From assembly GCA_964407285.1 (NCBI GenBank), contig CAYOVG010000359.1, positions 1 through 7,077 of the forward strand: 7,077 nt of DNA, read 5' to 3'. The notes beneath the pieces are model-generated. The model searched no databases and was not told where the DNA came from. It worked only from the letters and a program-made list of their open reading frames with translations. This DNA is from CAYOVG01 sp964407285 (GTDB taxonomy: Bacteria > Desulfobacterota > Syntrophobacteria > Syntrophobacterales > Syntrophobacteraceae). Made by a program: the position numbers and the translations under genes. Numbering within the stretch: position 1 is the stretch's first letter; each line of letters opens with the position of its first letter. Positions 1-7,055 of this stretch are shown piece after piece.

Positions 1-992
1 AGGAGAGCAACGGCGACGAGGGACTGCGCCGGACGGAAAGCTCTTCTGTCTATAATCGGCGGTTGCTCTTCATTGTCAGAAATGCCGCGTTCACCGGACG
101 CAAACAGACCGCCATCCTGCTGTGTGACCTGGAGCGAACCGATCGACAGAGAGACTTTACTCCTCCCGCTCATGACCCACATCTCACCGACGAGAATCCC
201 CAGGGAGACCATGAACACTCCCCAACCCGCGACATCATGCGAAATCCCTTCGATGACCGCCTTGCCCCATATGCCGGCCAGGATGCCGGTAAGGGCGATC
301 CGGAAGGCGTTCACCATGACCGCGAGCGGCACGGACGAAACGACCAACACAATCCGTTTCCAGGGAGAAGCTCTATAAAAGAACGCAAGAATGAGCGCCA
401 GCACCGTCAGTGGAGCGATATACCGGAGTCCGTTGCATGCCTCCACGATCTGCAACTGTGCAAATCCCAAATCGATGACGTTCCCCTCCCTGTAGGCCGA
501 TATCCCGCAGAGATGGAGCATTCCCGTTGCAAGCCGAGAGGATATCAACTGCAACTTGACGGACAGGTTGTTATAAATGAAATTGGGAAAAGGAAACATG
601 GTGAGCGCGATGCCGAAGGGAAAAGCAAGCGCCCTCACAATGACCGGCCCCAGATGGAGCCAACAAAGTCCCAACAGGACGAGCCAGGCGGAAACATAGA
701 GGGTGTAATACTCTCCGCCGAGTTCACCGAGCCAGTACAGCAGAATTCCGATGGTAAGGGGCAACAGCCCGCCCCACGATGCGCGCAACGGAAGCGACGC
801 CAGCCGCGCTCTCTGTTCCCAGACCAGGTACAGCAGCAAGAAAGGAATGAGATAGCAGTATGAGTACTCATCCCGACCCCACCAGCCAATCATAACCTTG
901 AAGGCGGAAGCGTACAGCCCCACGTACAGGATCAAGCATATTGCGGAGGGAATGAGGATCAGGTAAGGGAATCCGGACGACGTAATAGGCAT
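1..992 (-). CDS. Exosortase, 3' end outside window, probable C-terminal EpsI fusion
   Basis: Polytopic inner-membrane cysteine protease/transpeptidase that cuts and sorts proteins carrying PEP-CTERM-type tails. I translated it by hand; 330 complete codons lie in the window and the frame stays open to base 1. The predicted catalytic residues are all present: Cys186 in EACNGLR (184-190), Arg231 in NAFRIALTG (228-236) and His252 in SHDVAGWGVF (251-260). Other family hallmarks are EYSYCYLIPF (42-51), MFPFPNFIYN (132-141) and AYREGNVIDL (166-175). About eight hydrophobic segments lie between residues 10 and 272. A polar linker (273-322) then leads into a new hydrophobic stretch (SLVAVALL), as expected if an EpsI-type domain is fused behind. 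ATG at 992 is the only ATG after the in-frame TAA at 1029-1031; no clear ribosome binding site precedes it. It follows wecB by 125 bases. The family call is firm; the subtype is not (an XrtD-like, EpsI-fused form is possible). Confidence 0.93.
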   Translation of the reverse strand, partial: MPITSSGFPYLILIPSAICLILYVGLYASAFKVMIGWWGRDEYSYCYLIPFLLLYLVWEQRARLASLPLRASWGGLLPLTIGILLYWLGELGGEYYTLYVSAWLVLLGLCWLHLGPVIVRALAFPFGIALTMFPFPNFIYNNLSVKLQLISSRLATGMLHLCGISAYREGNVIDLGFAQLQIVEACNGLRYIAPLTVLALILAFFYRASPWKRIVLVVSSVPLAVMVNAFRIALTGILAGIWGKAVIEGISHDVAGWGVFMVSLGILVGEMWVMSGRSKVSLSIGSLQVTQQDGGLFASGERGISDNEEQPPIIDRRAFRPAQSLVAVAL

Positions 993-1117
993 AAGAATTA
1001 TGGAGGCGGCGCCGACGAAAGACGTCGTTTAAAGAAGCATCATATAAGAATAGTGAAATACGAGTGACGATGTACGTACCCGAGAACCACGGAGGCCGGT
1101 CTGGCGGAAAGCCTGGA

Positions 1118-2215
1118 CTAATTCTTGCCTTGCATCAGAACTTTCCAAATTCTCTCGGACGCCTTCCCATCCCATTTGGGAGGCACGACATACGGTTTAT
1201 CTTTACGTTCCATGCTCTCCCGGTATGCCTTCATGATGGAAGCTCGCCTCGTTCCTCCAAGAATGTTCGTGCCCAATTCGATGGTTATGGGTCTCTCGGT
1301 ATTATCGCGCAACGTGATGCATGGAATTCCAAGGGCGGTGGTCTCTTCCTGCAATCCACCGCTATCCGTCAGGACGATGTCCGCGTCTTTCCACAGGAAC
1401 AATGACTCCTTGAAGCCCAGGGGCGGCAGTAACCGGATATCATCCGACAGTTTCAGGCCGTGAGCCTGCAGCATCTTCTTTGTTCTGGGGTGAACGGGGA
1501 AGACGATGGGTTTTTCCCCGGCGATCTCGTTCAACGCATCGGTGATCTCGGTCAGGTTTTCCTTATGGTCGACATTGGCCGGCCGATGCAGAGTGAGAAA
1601 AATATAGCTCCCCAGGTCCTTCTTCAGTTTTTCCGTCGAAAAGGGCAAGTCGCCGTTTCCATTATTGAGCCGTTCCACCTGGTACAGAAGATTGTCGATC
1701 ATCACGTGTCCCACGAAATGGACCTTCTGAAGCGATTTTCCCTCCAGCACGAGGTTCATCACCGCGCTCTTCTCCGTGGCGAAGAAGTAATCGGTGAGAA
1801 CATCGGTAACCATGCGGTTGATCTCCTCGGGCATGGTAAGGTCGAAGCTTCTCAGGCCGGCCTCCACGTGGGCAACCTCGATGAGAAGCTTCTTGGCCAC
1901 GATGCTGCACGCAAGGGTGGAATTGACATCACCCACCACGACGACCAGGTCGGGTTTCTCTTGCAGGCAGACCTCCTCGAAGGCCGTCATGATCCTTGCC
2001 GTCTGTACGGCGTGTGACCCCGATCCGGCATTCAGGTGGAAGTGCGGTTGCGGTATTCCCAAATCCTCGAAGAATGCCTCGGACATTTCGTAATCGTAGT
2101 GCTGGCCCGTATGGACCAATTTACACTCCAGGCGGTCGTAATTCCTCGCCTCCCGGTATATGGGGGCTATTTTCATGAAATTGGGTCTGGCGCCGGCAAT
2201 CAGTAGAACTTTCAT
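1118..2215 (-). CDS. wecB: UDP-N-acetylglucosamine 2-epimerase, non-hydrolysing
   Basis: Cytosolic enzyme that interconverts UDP-GlcNAc and UDP-ManNAc, a nucleotide-sugar precursor for surface polysaccharides. The 365-residue product has the usual length and a two-Rossmann (GT-B-like) fold pattern. Motifs in order: GARPNFMKIAPI (8-19), HTGQHYD (35-41), GDVNST (95-100), HVEAGLRS (116-123), PEEINR (129-134), TLHRPANVD (208-216), HPRT (242-245), TDSGGLQEE (283-291) and RDNTERP (303-309). Asp96, Glu118, Glu131 and His210 fall where the catalytic acids and histidine of E. coli WecB are expected. The frame is open for 75 more codons upstream, but that stretch overlaps the preceding gene and lacks family character; translation MKVLLIAGARP from ATG 2215 matches the family start. 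Only a weak GAGAG precedes it. GARPNFMK rather than GTRPEII argues against the FnlC/WbjD epimerases. The next genes are a glycosyltransferase upstream (106-base gap) and the exosortase downstream. Confidence 0.95.
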   Translation of the reverse strand: MKVLLIAGARPNFMKIAPIYREARNYDRLECKLVHTGQHYDYEMSEAFFEDLGIPQPHFHLNAGSGSHAVQTARIMTAFEEVCLQEKPDLVVVVGDVNSTLACSIVAKKLLIEVAHVEAGLRSFDLTMPEEINRMVTDVLTDYFFATEKSAVMNLVLEGKSLQKVHFVGHVMIDNLLYQVERLNNGNGDLPFSTEKLKKDLGSYIFLTLHRPANVDHKENLTEITDALNEIAGEKPIVFPVHPRTKKMLQAHGLKLSDDIRLLPPLGFKESLFLWKDADIVLTDSGGLQEETTALGIPCITLRDNTERPITIELGTNILGGTRRASIMKAYRESMERKDKPYVVPPKWDGKASERIWKVLMQGKN

Positions 2216-2321
2216 AATAGTTTGCTCTCGCTGGTTTATTCTCGACAATTGGTTGTATCGATATCTTCCGTCCCGCTCTTGTCCTGCGGGAAAACCGCCT
2301 CTATTGCTAGCTGTTTGACGG

Positions 2322-3608
2322 TCATGCACCGCGCACTCTACAGGGCGTGGTGTGGCGCCCGCTAACCAAAGCCCGGCGGTTTGCCCCGGATTCCACCAGG
2401 GACTCGACCACACCGAGGTATCTCTTAGCCAGCACATCACGGTCGTAGTTCTCCATCACGAATTTCCGGCCGTTATCGCCAAGGCGCGTCATGAGACCCG
2501 GATCGTTATCTAGTCGCAGCACGGCCTCCGCCAGCTCGTGGTGGTTTTCCGGTTCGATGGCGATACCGCAACCACCCTCTTCGACGATCCTCTTGCTCTC
2601 TCCCTCTACTCCCAGAATTATGGGGCGCTCCATCGCCATTGCTTCGAAGATCTTTGATGGGATGACCGTCTTGAAGAGGTCCTGCCTTTTCAGCAGGACC
2701 ATGCAGGCATCGGATGCGGCGAGAAACTCCGGCATCCTCTCCTTGGGCTGCTGGGGAAGCATCAAAACGTTTTTCATCTGGAGGGCGTCCTTGCGGCGTA
2801 GCAGGTTGTCCCGCTCCGCTCCATCCCCTACAAGCAGGAAAACGATCTGATCCCGGTCTCGCAAAAGGTCCGCTGCATGCAGCACGGTATCGAGCCCGTG
2901 AGCCATGCCGTGAGTCCCAACATATGAGGCCACGAACTTACCGTCCAGTCCCAACTCCTTCCGGATGGAGTTTTCTCTTGGACCGGGTTGAAACTGCTGC
3001 AGGTCCGCGCCGTTGGTAAGCACCGATATTGCCTCGGACGGTACCCCTCTGGCCCTGATGTGGCGCTTGAAAGAGTGGGTGACCGAAATGATGTGATCCG
3101 CATTCAGATAGAGAAAAGACTCGATCCCCTCGAGCAGTTGAATCACCTTGCGGTCCTTGATCGCACCCACGGCAATGATGGACTCGGGCCATAAATCCCG
3201 TATTTCAAGGACCCAGGGGCAACGCTTCATGACTGAAACCCACAGACCGCCCATTCCGCAAAAGAACTGCGGTGATGTGGAAATCACCAGGTCCACGTCG
3301 CTTACCAGCGGGGACAGCGCGCTTGCCGATACCATGAAGGAAAGGTAATTAAGAGTCCGCTTCAGGAAACCCTGGTTGGCGCTGAGATATGTCATTACCC
3401 GCAGGACTTTGATCCCGTCCATCTCCTCCCACTGCCGGATACGGTTACTGTAGCCGGGGTAAAGGATACCCTTCGGATGGTTGGGGGCGCATGTGACAAC
3501 GGTCACCTGATGCCCAGCCTTGACCCATCTTTTTGCGTTCTCGAAGGTGCGGGATGCCGGAGCGTTTACTTCAGGGGGAAAATAGTGCGTTAAAAATAGG
3601 ATATGCAT
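2322..3608 (-). CDS. Glycosyltransferase family 4, WbuB-like
   Basis: GT-B retaining glycosyltransferase of 428 residues that would transfer a sugar from a nucleotide donor onto a lipid-linked glycan at the inner face of the cytoplasmic membrane. The N-terminal acceptor domain starts MHILFLTHYFPPEVNAPASR and contains EIRDLWPES (135-143), a motif characteristic of WbuB-like enzymes. The C-terminal donor domain carries TNGAD (198-202), YVGTHGMAHGLDT (229-241), GDGAE (261-265) and PSKIFEAMAMERP (317-329). Of the GT4 EX7E pair only the second glutamate (Glu322) is evident; position 314 is Thr. ATG 3608 is chosen because the translation begins exactly at the first beta strand of the fold and AGGAG lies 12 bases upstream; the 50-codon upstream extension overlaps the heparinase-like gene. 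It lies 35 bases after that gene, so the two are probably cotranscribed. WbuB proper transfers L-FucNAc, but no FucNAc synthesis genes are in the window, so the donor is unknown. Confidence 0.92.
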   Translation of the reverse strand: MHILFLTHYFPPEVNAPASRTFENAKRWVKAGHQVTVVTCAPNHPKGILYPGYSNRIRQWEEMDGIKVLRVMTYLSANQGFLKRTLNYLSFMVSASALSPLVSDVDLVISTSPQFFCGMGGLWVSVMKRCPWVLEIRDLWPESIIAVGAIKDRKVIQLLEGIESFLYLNADHIISVTHSFKRHIRARGVPSEAISVLTNGADLQQFQPGPRENSIRKELGLDGKFVASYVGTHGMAHGLDTVLHAADLLRDRDQIVFLLVGDGAERDNLLRRKDALQMKNVLMLPQQPKERMPEFLAASDACMVLLKRQDLFKTVIPSKIFEAMAMERPIILGVEGESKRIVEEGGCGIAIEPENHHELAEAVLRLDNDPGLMTRLGDNGRKFVMENYDRDVLAKRYLGVVESLVESGANRRALVSGRHTTPCRVRGA

Positions 3609-3620
3609 AGTCGGCTTGAA

Positions 3621-3625
3621 CTCCT
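3621..3625 (-). promoter_or_regulatory. Ribosome binding site of the WbuB-like gene
   Basis: AGGAG on the minus strand, 12 bases before ATG 3608. The spacing is long but it is the only purine-rich site in the 35-base gap, and it supports the short start over the 50-codon upstream extension. Confidence 0.55.
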
Positions 3626-3643
3626 GGAAATTTCGGCGGACAG

Positions 3644-5344
3644 CTAACAGCCGGGAATCTTGAATACCCATTTCCCCACGTAGGGCAGCCCATGGTTCGC
3701 TGATTTCACTCTCAGCACCACGCACGGTTCCTTCCTGCCGAACTCGGGACAGTACCATCCCCCGGTTTGCTCGACATCCCCCGCGCCTTCGGAGGTAATT
3801 GAAGCGATCGGCAGAGCGCCGTCTTTCACCAGAACGCCATCGCCGTCGTGGTGAACTTCAAGTGCCGGGTGTATATGCAAACGGGACTCAATTTCGTGCG
3901 CGCCACTACCTTCAACACGATCTTCGATCGTGATCGTATTGCCGGCCCAAACCACTCGACGGTGATGGATCGGACTTCCATCCAGCCGCTTGTATCCATC
4001 ATGGGCGCCTTCAAACACCAGCGCGCCGTCCCCCCGTTTATCCAGTCCGGCATGGAGCGGCCGCGCCCTTCGAGCGCACCGGTGCGCCCCCCATACCTCC
4101 GACTGGTTCCGTCCGTCTACGGTGATGGTGTTATGGCCCATATTTCCTCTATTATATTGACGCACCGGCCCATCCTCGTACTGGAAGCAACCGGAGTCGA
4201 CGATCACCCGCCGACCTTTGAGCGAGAGTTCGAAGCTGAGGGTGTCGCAGTGGCTGTGTCCCGGTTGATAGTCTGGTCCGACCGGGCCGCAGTCGATGAG
4301 CATGTGGTCCCCAACGGCAGGGGCCATGACGAAGTAGCCTGTTTCGGGAAAAGACCAGAAGGGCGGTTCGGGCCTTGGAGCCGGTTCCTGGATCAGACGT
4401 TCGTAGTAGGCCGCAAGATCACCCGGATCAAGTTCGATGCCAAGGGCGGCGTCATTGAAGAGAGCGATCCGCCCATCGGGATGGGACATGCCTTGCAGGA
4501 AGAACGTCATGCGCCGGACGGCGGTCTCGAGGCGATCTGAAAGACCTCGGACGTCGGGACGGGAGGAACAGCGGCATATATTGAGCAGATCCAGGCAGTC
4601 TTCGAGGATCATACAGTGGTACATTGGACTTCGCTCGAAATGTCCGCCATCCGGGAGAACTTGCTCTTCGAGTTCGCGACGGAGGAGACGAAGTCCCTTG
4701 GCGAGCCATCTTTCGGCATCGGGACCACTGAAGGAGAGACCGCAGAAGAGCAACGCTTTTGCATTTTTGAAAAGATGATTGCCGAGCAGATGGTGCTCGA
4801 GAGAGTTTTCCAGGAATCGAGCTTGCCGGCATATCGACCGAACGACAAGCGCATGGTCCGCGTCCGTGAGGGAAGTAATACTCATGTATTTAAGCCAATT
4901 TACAAGTCGCAAGGAAATCGGAAACGGGTCCCATGCGTCGGGGGTGCCGGGTGGGACGTGTTCGATCCAATCTCTGATCAGGTTGAGACCAACCATCGAA
5001 TCCAATGGCTTTTTGGGCAGGAGATACTGGAAATAGTGAAGATTATATCGCCACAGGCGGCCTTTACATGTTAATTTCCAATTCACGTGGCTTTGGAAAT
5101 GCTCCACATCGTTGAGAAAACGAAAGCTCCCATGCTCGATTTCACTTGAATCAAGCAATGGATAACTGGGAAATGGGACACGAAATCCAACACCGGCCCA
5201 TTCAAAATGTTCAGGAAAAGAAAGGGCAGCCCTGGAGAATCGAGGCATTTGCTTTAGGAATGCATACCATCCGCGGTATAGAATCTGCTCAGGCTTAAGA
5301 CGTAAACCGGTAGACATATAGAGTAGTAAAGCTCTAAATTTCAT
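3644..5344 (-). CDS. Heparinase II/III family protein (polysaccharide lyase-like)
   Basis: A 566-residue protein with the two-part architecture of the family: an alpha-helical toroid (about 85-300) and a heparinase II/III-like beta-sandwich (about 330-560). Conserved stretches are WRYNLHYFQYL (98-108), GNHLFKNAKAL (188-198), GGHFERSPMYH (233-243), GHSHCDTLSFEL (362-373) and RGNMGHNTITVDGRNQSE (399-416). His235, Tyr242, His243, His363 and His404 are candidate catalytic or metal-site residues by position in these motifs. Known relatives cleave acidic polysaccharides by beta-elimination; homologues are frequent in exopolysaccharide clusters, where they may trim or edit the polymer (inference). 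The N-terminus has no convincing signal peptide: its one short hydrophobic run is followed by LKPEQILYRGWY. ATG 5344 lacks a clear ribosome binding site but gives the typical start of cluster-borne homologues. GC content shifts inside the gene: about 38-45% in most lines between 4861 and 5344 and mostly 52-75% from about 4620 down to 4000. Substrate unknown. Confidence 0.92.
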   Translation of the reverse strand: MKFRALLLYMSTGLRLKPEQILYRGWYAFLKQMPRFSRAALSFPEHFEWAGVGFRVPFPSYPLLDSSEIEHGSFRFLNDVEHFQSHVNWKLTCKGRLWRYNLHYFQYLLPKKPLDSMVGLNLIRDWIEHVPPGTPDAWDPFPISLRLVNWLKYMSITSLTDADHALVVRSICRQARFLENSLEHHLLGNHLFKNAKALLFCGLSFSGPDAERWLAKGLRLLRRELEEQVLPDGGHFERSPMYHCMILEDCLDLLNICRCSSRPDVRGLSDRLETAVRRMTFFLQGMSHPDGRIALFNDAALGIELDPGDLAAYYERLIQEPAPRPEPPFWSFPETGYFVMAPAVGDHMLIDCGPVGPDYQPGHSHCDTLSFELSLKGRRVIVDSGCFQYEDGPVRQYNRGNMGHNTITVDGRNQSEVWGAHRCARRARPLHAGLDKRGDGALVFEGAHDGYKRLDGSPIHHRRVVWAGNTITIEDRVEGSGAHEIESRLHIHPALEVHHDGDGVLVKDGALPIASITSEGAGDVEQTGGWYCPEFGRKEPCVVLRVKSANHGLPYVGKWVFKIPGC

Positions 5345-5510
5345 ATTTCAGGAATAGATACTTTGAGATTGGGCTGGACCTTTAGGGCCTCACACTCTTA
5401 AGTCTAATATTGACCATGTACCGGTTGGGCTCTATAGGAATAAAGTGACTTAGGAATACTAATAATGTTTAGCCTTATATGGGCAGCTGCAATATTAATA
5501 TAAACTTATT
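5345..5510 (-). other. AT-rich intergenic gap
   Basis: The largest gap between genes in the window. It is AT-rich, has no ORF of note on either strand, and shows no stem-loop followed by a T-run that would make an intrinsic terminator for the upstream glycosyltransferase. TTGCAG and TATAGA resemble promoter boxes on the minus strand, but neither has a partner at 16-18 bases, so no promoter is called. A separate promoter for the heparinase-like gene could sit here. Confidence 0.4.
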
Positions 5511-6641
5511 TCAGTGCTGAACAAGATCCTCTGCTCCAGAAACCTTCGGTAAAAGTAACCTTAAGTAGAACTTCTCCATAGCCCTACGAGAGAAATTACT
5601 TTCAAAAAACATTAGATTTCTATCTCGCATAGCCTCAGCAAGTAGAGGATTGTTCAGTAGTATTTCTATTTTACCTGCAAGCGCTTTCGGGTCACCGTAT
5701 GGCACGAAGAAGCCATTCACACCGTCCTGTATGATATCCGGTAGTGCTCCGGTCGGTGTTGCAATAATCGGCAAGCCCGCTCTCATCGCCTCAAGGACGA
5801 CGTAAGGCAGTCCTTCACGCCAGGACGGCAGTAGGAGGACAAAAGCCTGGGAGTAGAGGTCCTCGAGAGCCCTTGCATCCAAGGCACCCCAAACTCTCAC
5901 TGAATGATTGGGCAATTCAGATGCTTTCATACGCAAATGGTGGATTTCCGGACCATCACCTGCAAACCAAAGCAGGATATCTTCTGAGTTCTTTTCAAGG
6001 AGTATCCGAAACGCTTCCAGGCATACATAGATGCCCTTTTCTTCCACCAAGCGCCCTGCAAAGAGAAAAACCCTCCTGGGATGGGTATTTCTAGGCAATC
6101 TAGTCTCCACCGGTAGGTAATTGGAAAACCTCTCCCAATGAAGTTGAGGAAATACTTCGGCAAATCCGTGAGCCTGTTCCGCCGAAAGAAAATGAAATTT
6201 GCTAACCTTTTCAAGAAGTGTCTTAGACGCCAGCCATAGCGCTCTCAGCTTCAAAAATTTAAGGTTTTCAAAACGCCCGCCATGAAAAAAAACCCTCAAA
6301 TCACTTCCTTCAATACCTCTCAGGCTTAGTACGATTAACAAGAGCTTCAGGAAAGAACCAGTGTAGATCGAGTTGTTTATCCAAATGTATCTGGGACGGA
6401 TACGAATAACAATCTTGCGAAGTTGAAATAACTTACATATTATACTTAATACGTGGAGATTTAGAGAGCCACCGGTTGAACCTGGATCAAAAACAAAAGC
6501 CTCTTTGAAAAGCTGGAGTCTAAGAAGATTACTCATATGTTGATTGACCCCTCCTAAGCTATGATGCGAAGGCCTTGGCCCAATCAGCAAAACCGAATTC
6601 CTGGGTGGAAAAACGGAAGAAGTATCAGCATAGCTCATCAT
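5511..6641 (-). CDS. Glycosyltransferase family 4
   Basis: Retaining GT-B glycosyltransferase of 376 residues, expected to add a sugar to the growing lipid-linked repeat unit at the cytoplasmic membrane. The N-terminal half contains the acceptor-side loop LGGVNQHMSNLLRL (29-42), followed by hydrophobic stretches (63-80 and 98-108) that may touch the membrane. The donor domain is clear: LFAGRLVEEKG (193-203), FAGDGPE (226-232), the complete EX7E motif Glu276 to Glu284 in WREGLPYVVLEAMRAGLP (274-291), then PTGALPDII (296-304) and DGVNGFFVP (306-314). Two ATGs stand in tandem (6641 and 6638); the first is preferred because AAGGA lies 11 bases before it. The start overlaps the 3' end of the acetyltransferase frame by 17 bases, which suggests translational coupling. 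The gene is AT-richer (about 33-52% GC in sampled lines) than the genes further downstream. Donor and acceptor cannot be told from sequence. Confidence 0.93.
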   Translation of the reverse strand: MMSYADTSSVFPPRNSVLLIGPRPSHHSLGGVNQHMSNLLRLQLFKEAFVFDPGSTGGSLNLHVLSIICKLFQLRKIVIRIRPRYIWINNSIYTGSFLKLLLIVLSLRGIEGSDLRVFFHGGRFENLKFLKLRALWLASKTLLEKVSKFHFLSAEQAHGFAEVFPQLHWERFSNYLPVETRLPRNTHPRRVFLFAGRLVEEKGIYVCLEAFRILLEKNSEDILLWFAGDGPEIHHLRMKASELPNHSVRVWGALDARALEDLYSQAFVLLLPSWREGLPYVVLEAMRAGLPIIATPTGALPDIIQDGVNGFFVPYGDPKALAGKIEILLNNPLLAEAMRDRNLMFFESNFSRRAMEKFYLRLLLPKVSGAEDLVQH

Positions 6642-7055
6642 TGACGAAAGAATCCTTACTTTTTTCTAACAATCGAGCAGGTATACCAACGTGCACTCGG
6701 TTCGAAGGTAGATCTGAAAGCACAACTGCATTTGCGCCAATTATTGCACTATCGCCAATATGAACAGGCCCTAGTATCTTGGCTCCAGCGCCAACATAGA
6801 CGCGGTCACCCAATGTCGGAACTCCCACTACAGTCCCAGTTCCCCGATAGTAGAATGCTGAGAAATAATGCAGTTCCGTCCAATGACTGCATTCTTGTGA
6901 ATTAAAACACCTGGACCACCATATCCGAACTTTGTACCAGTACCAGCTTCTGCTGTAGGATTAATGTATGTAGCCCAGAAAAATGGAATCCAGTAGTCTA
7001 TGAGCCAAGGGGTAATATCCATACAGCAATTCCCGCTACTGCTGAGAGGCAGCAT
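6625..7055 (-). pseudogene. Serine-acetyltransferase-like beta-helix acetyltransferase, frameshifted
   Basis: Left-handed beta-helix (hexapeptide repeat) acetyltransferase of the kind found in polysaccharide clusters, probably O-acetylating a sugar. It lies in two frames. The 5' frame (7055-6828) reads INPTAEAGTGTKFGYGG, GVLIHKNAVIGRNCIISQ and HSTIG, then ELGL and TAG. The 3' frame reads GVPTLGDRVYVGAGAKILG, PVHIGDSAIIGANAVV and VGIPARLLEK, ending at TGA 6625. Restoring one G in the G4 run at 6842-6845 joins them as STIGGTGTVVGVPTLGD, with exactly the family spacing; the joined product would be 143 residues from ATG 7055 or 132 from ATG 7022. The N-terminus is uncertain: a TAA at 7074-7076 closes this frame, and relatives usually carry more residues before the helix. 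The His and Asp of CysE's active site are not obvious, which favours a sugar rather than serine acceptor (comparison from memory). It could be a real pseudogene, a strain-level indel or a sequencing error. Confidence 0.8.
6653..6657 (-). promoter_or_regulatory. Ribosome binding site of the GT4 gene
   Basis: AAGGA on the minus strand, 11 bases before ATG 6641 and 14 before ATG 6638. It lies inside the last codons of the acetyltransferase frame, so ribosomes finishing that gene would pass directly over it. Confidence 0.5.

Noticed and set aside
63..863. Plus-strand ORF of 266 codons opposite the exosortase
   Set aside because: Its product is polar and low in complexity, with no recognisable motif, while the minus strand here encodes an exosortase with all catalytic motifs. 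It is an antisense shadow.
1016..1031. Small hairpin CGACG-TCTTT-CGTCG and a TATGAT box (about 1039-1044) before the exosortase
   Set aside because: The hairpin has a 5 bp stem without a T-run, and the TATGAT box has no acceptable -35 element at 16-18 bases. Neither is strong enough to call a terminator or promoter.
2272..2290. Inverted repeat CCCGC-N9-GCGGG between the WbuB-like gene and wecB, considered as a terminator
   Set aside because: The stem is only 5 bp and no T-run follows it on the minus strand, so an intrinsic terminator is not supported.
2216..2440. 75-codon N-terminal extension of wecB
   Set aside because: The extension overlaps the end of the WbuB-like gene, has no family similarity, and the conserved MKVLLIAGARP start lies at 2215.
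3848..4540. Plus-strand ORF of 230 codons opposite the heparinase-like gene
   Set aside because: It lies entirely within the GC-rich part of a well-supported minus-strand gene, where long antisense frames are expected, and shows no family motif.
993..5510. Sigma-54 promoter (TGGCAC-N5-TTGC), considered because RpoN-dependent control is known in some exosortase loci
   Set aside because: I looked in the gaps 993-1117, 2216-2321 and 5345-5510 on the minus strand and saw no match to the GG/GC core.
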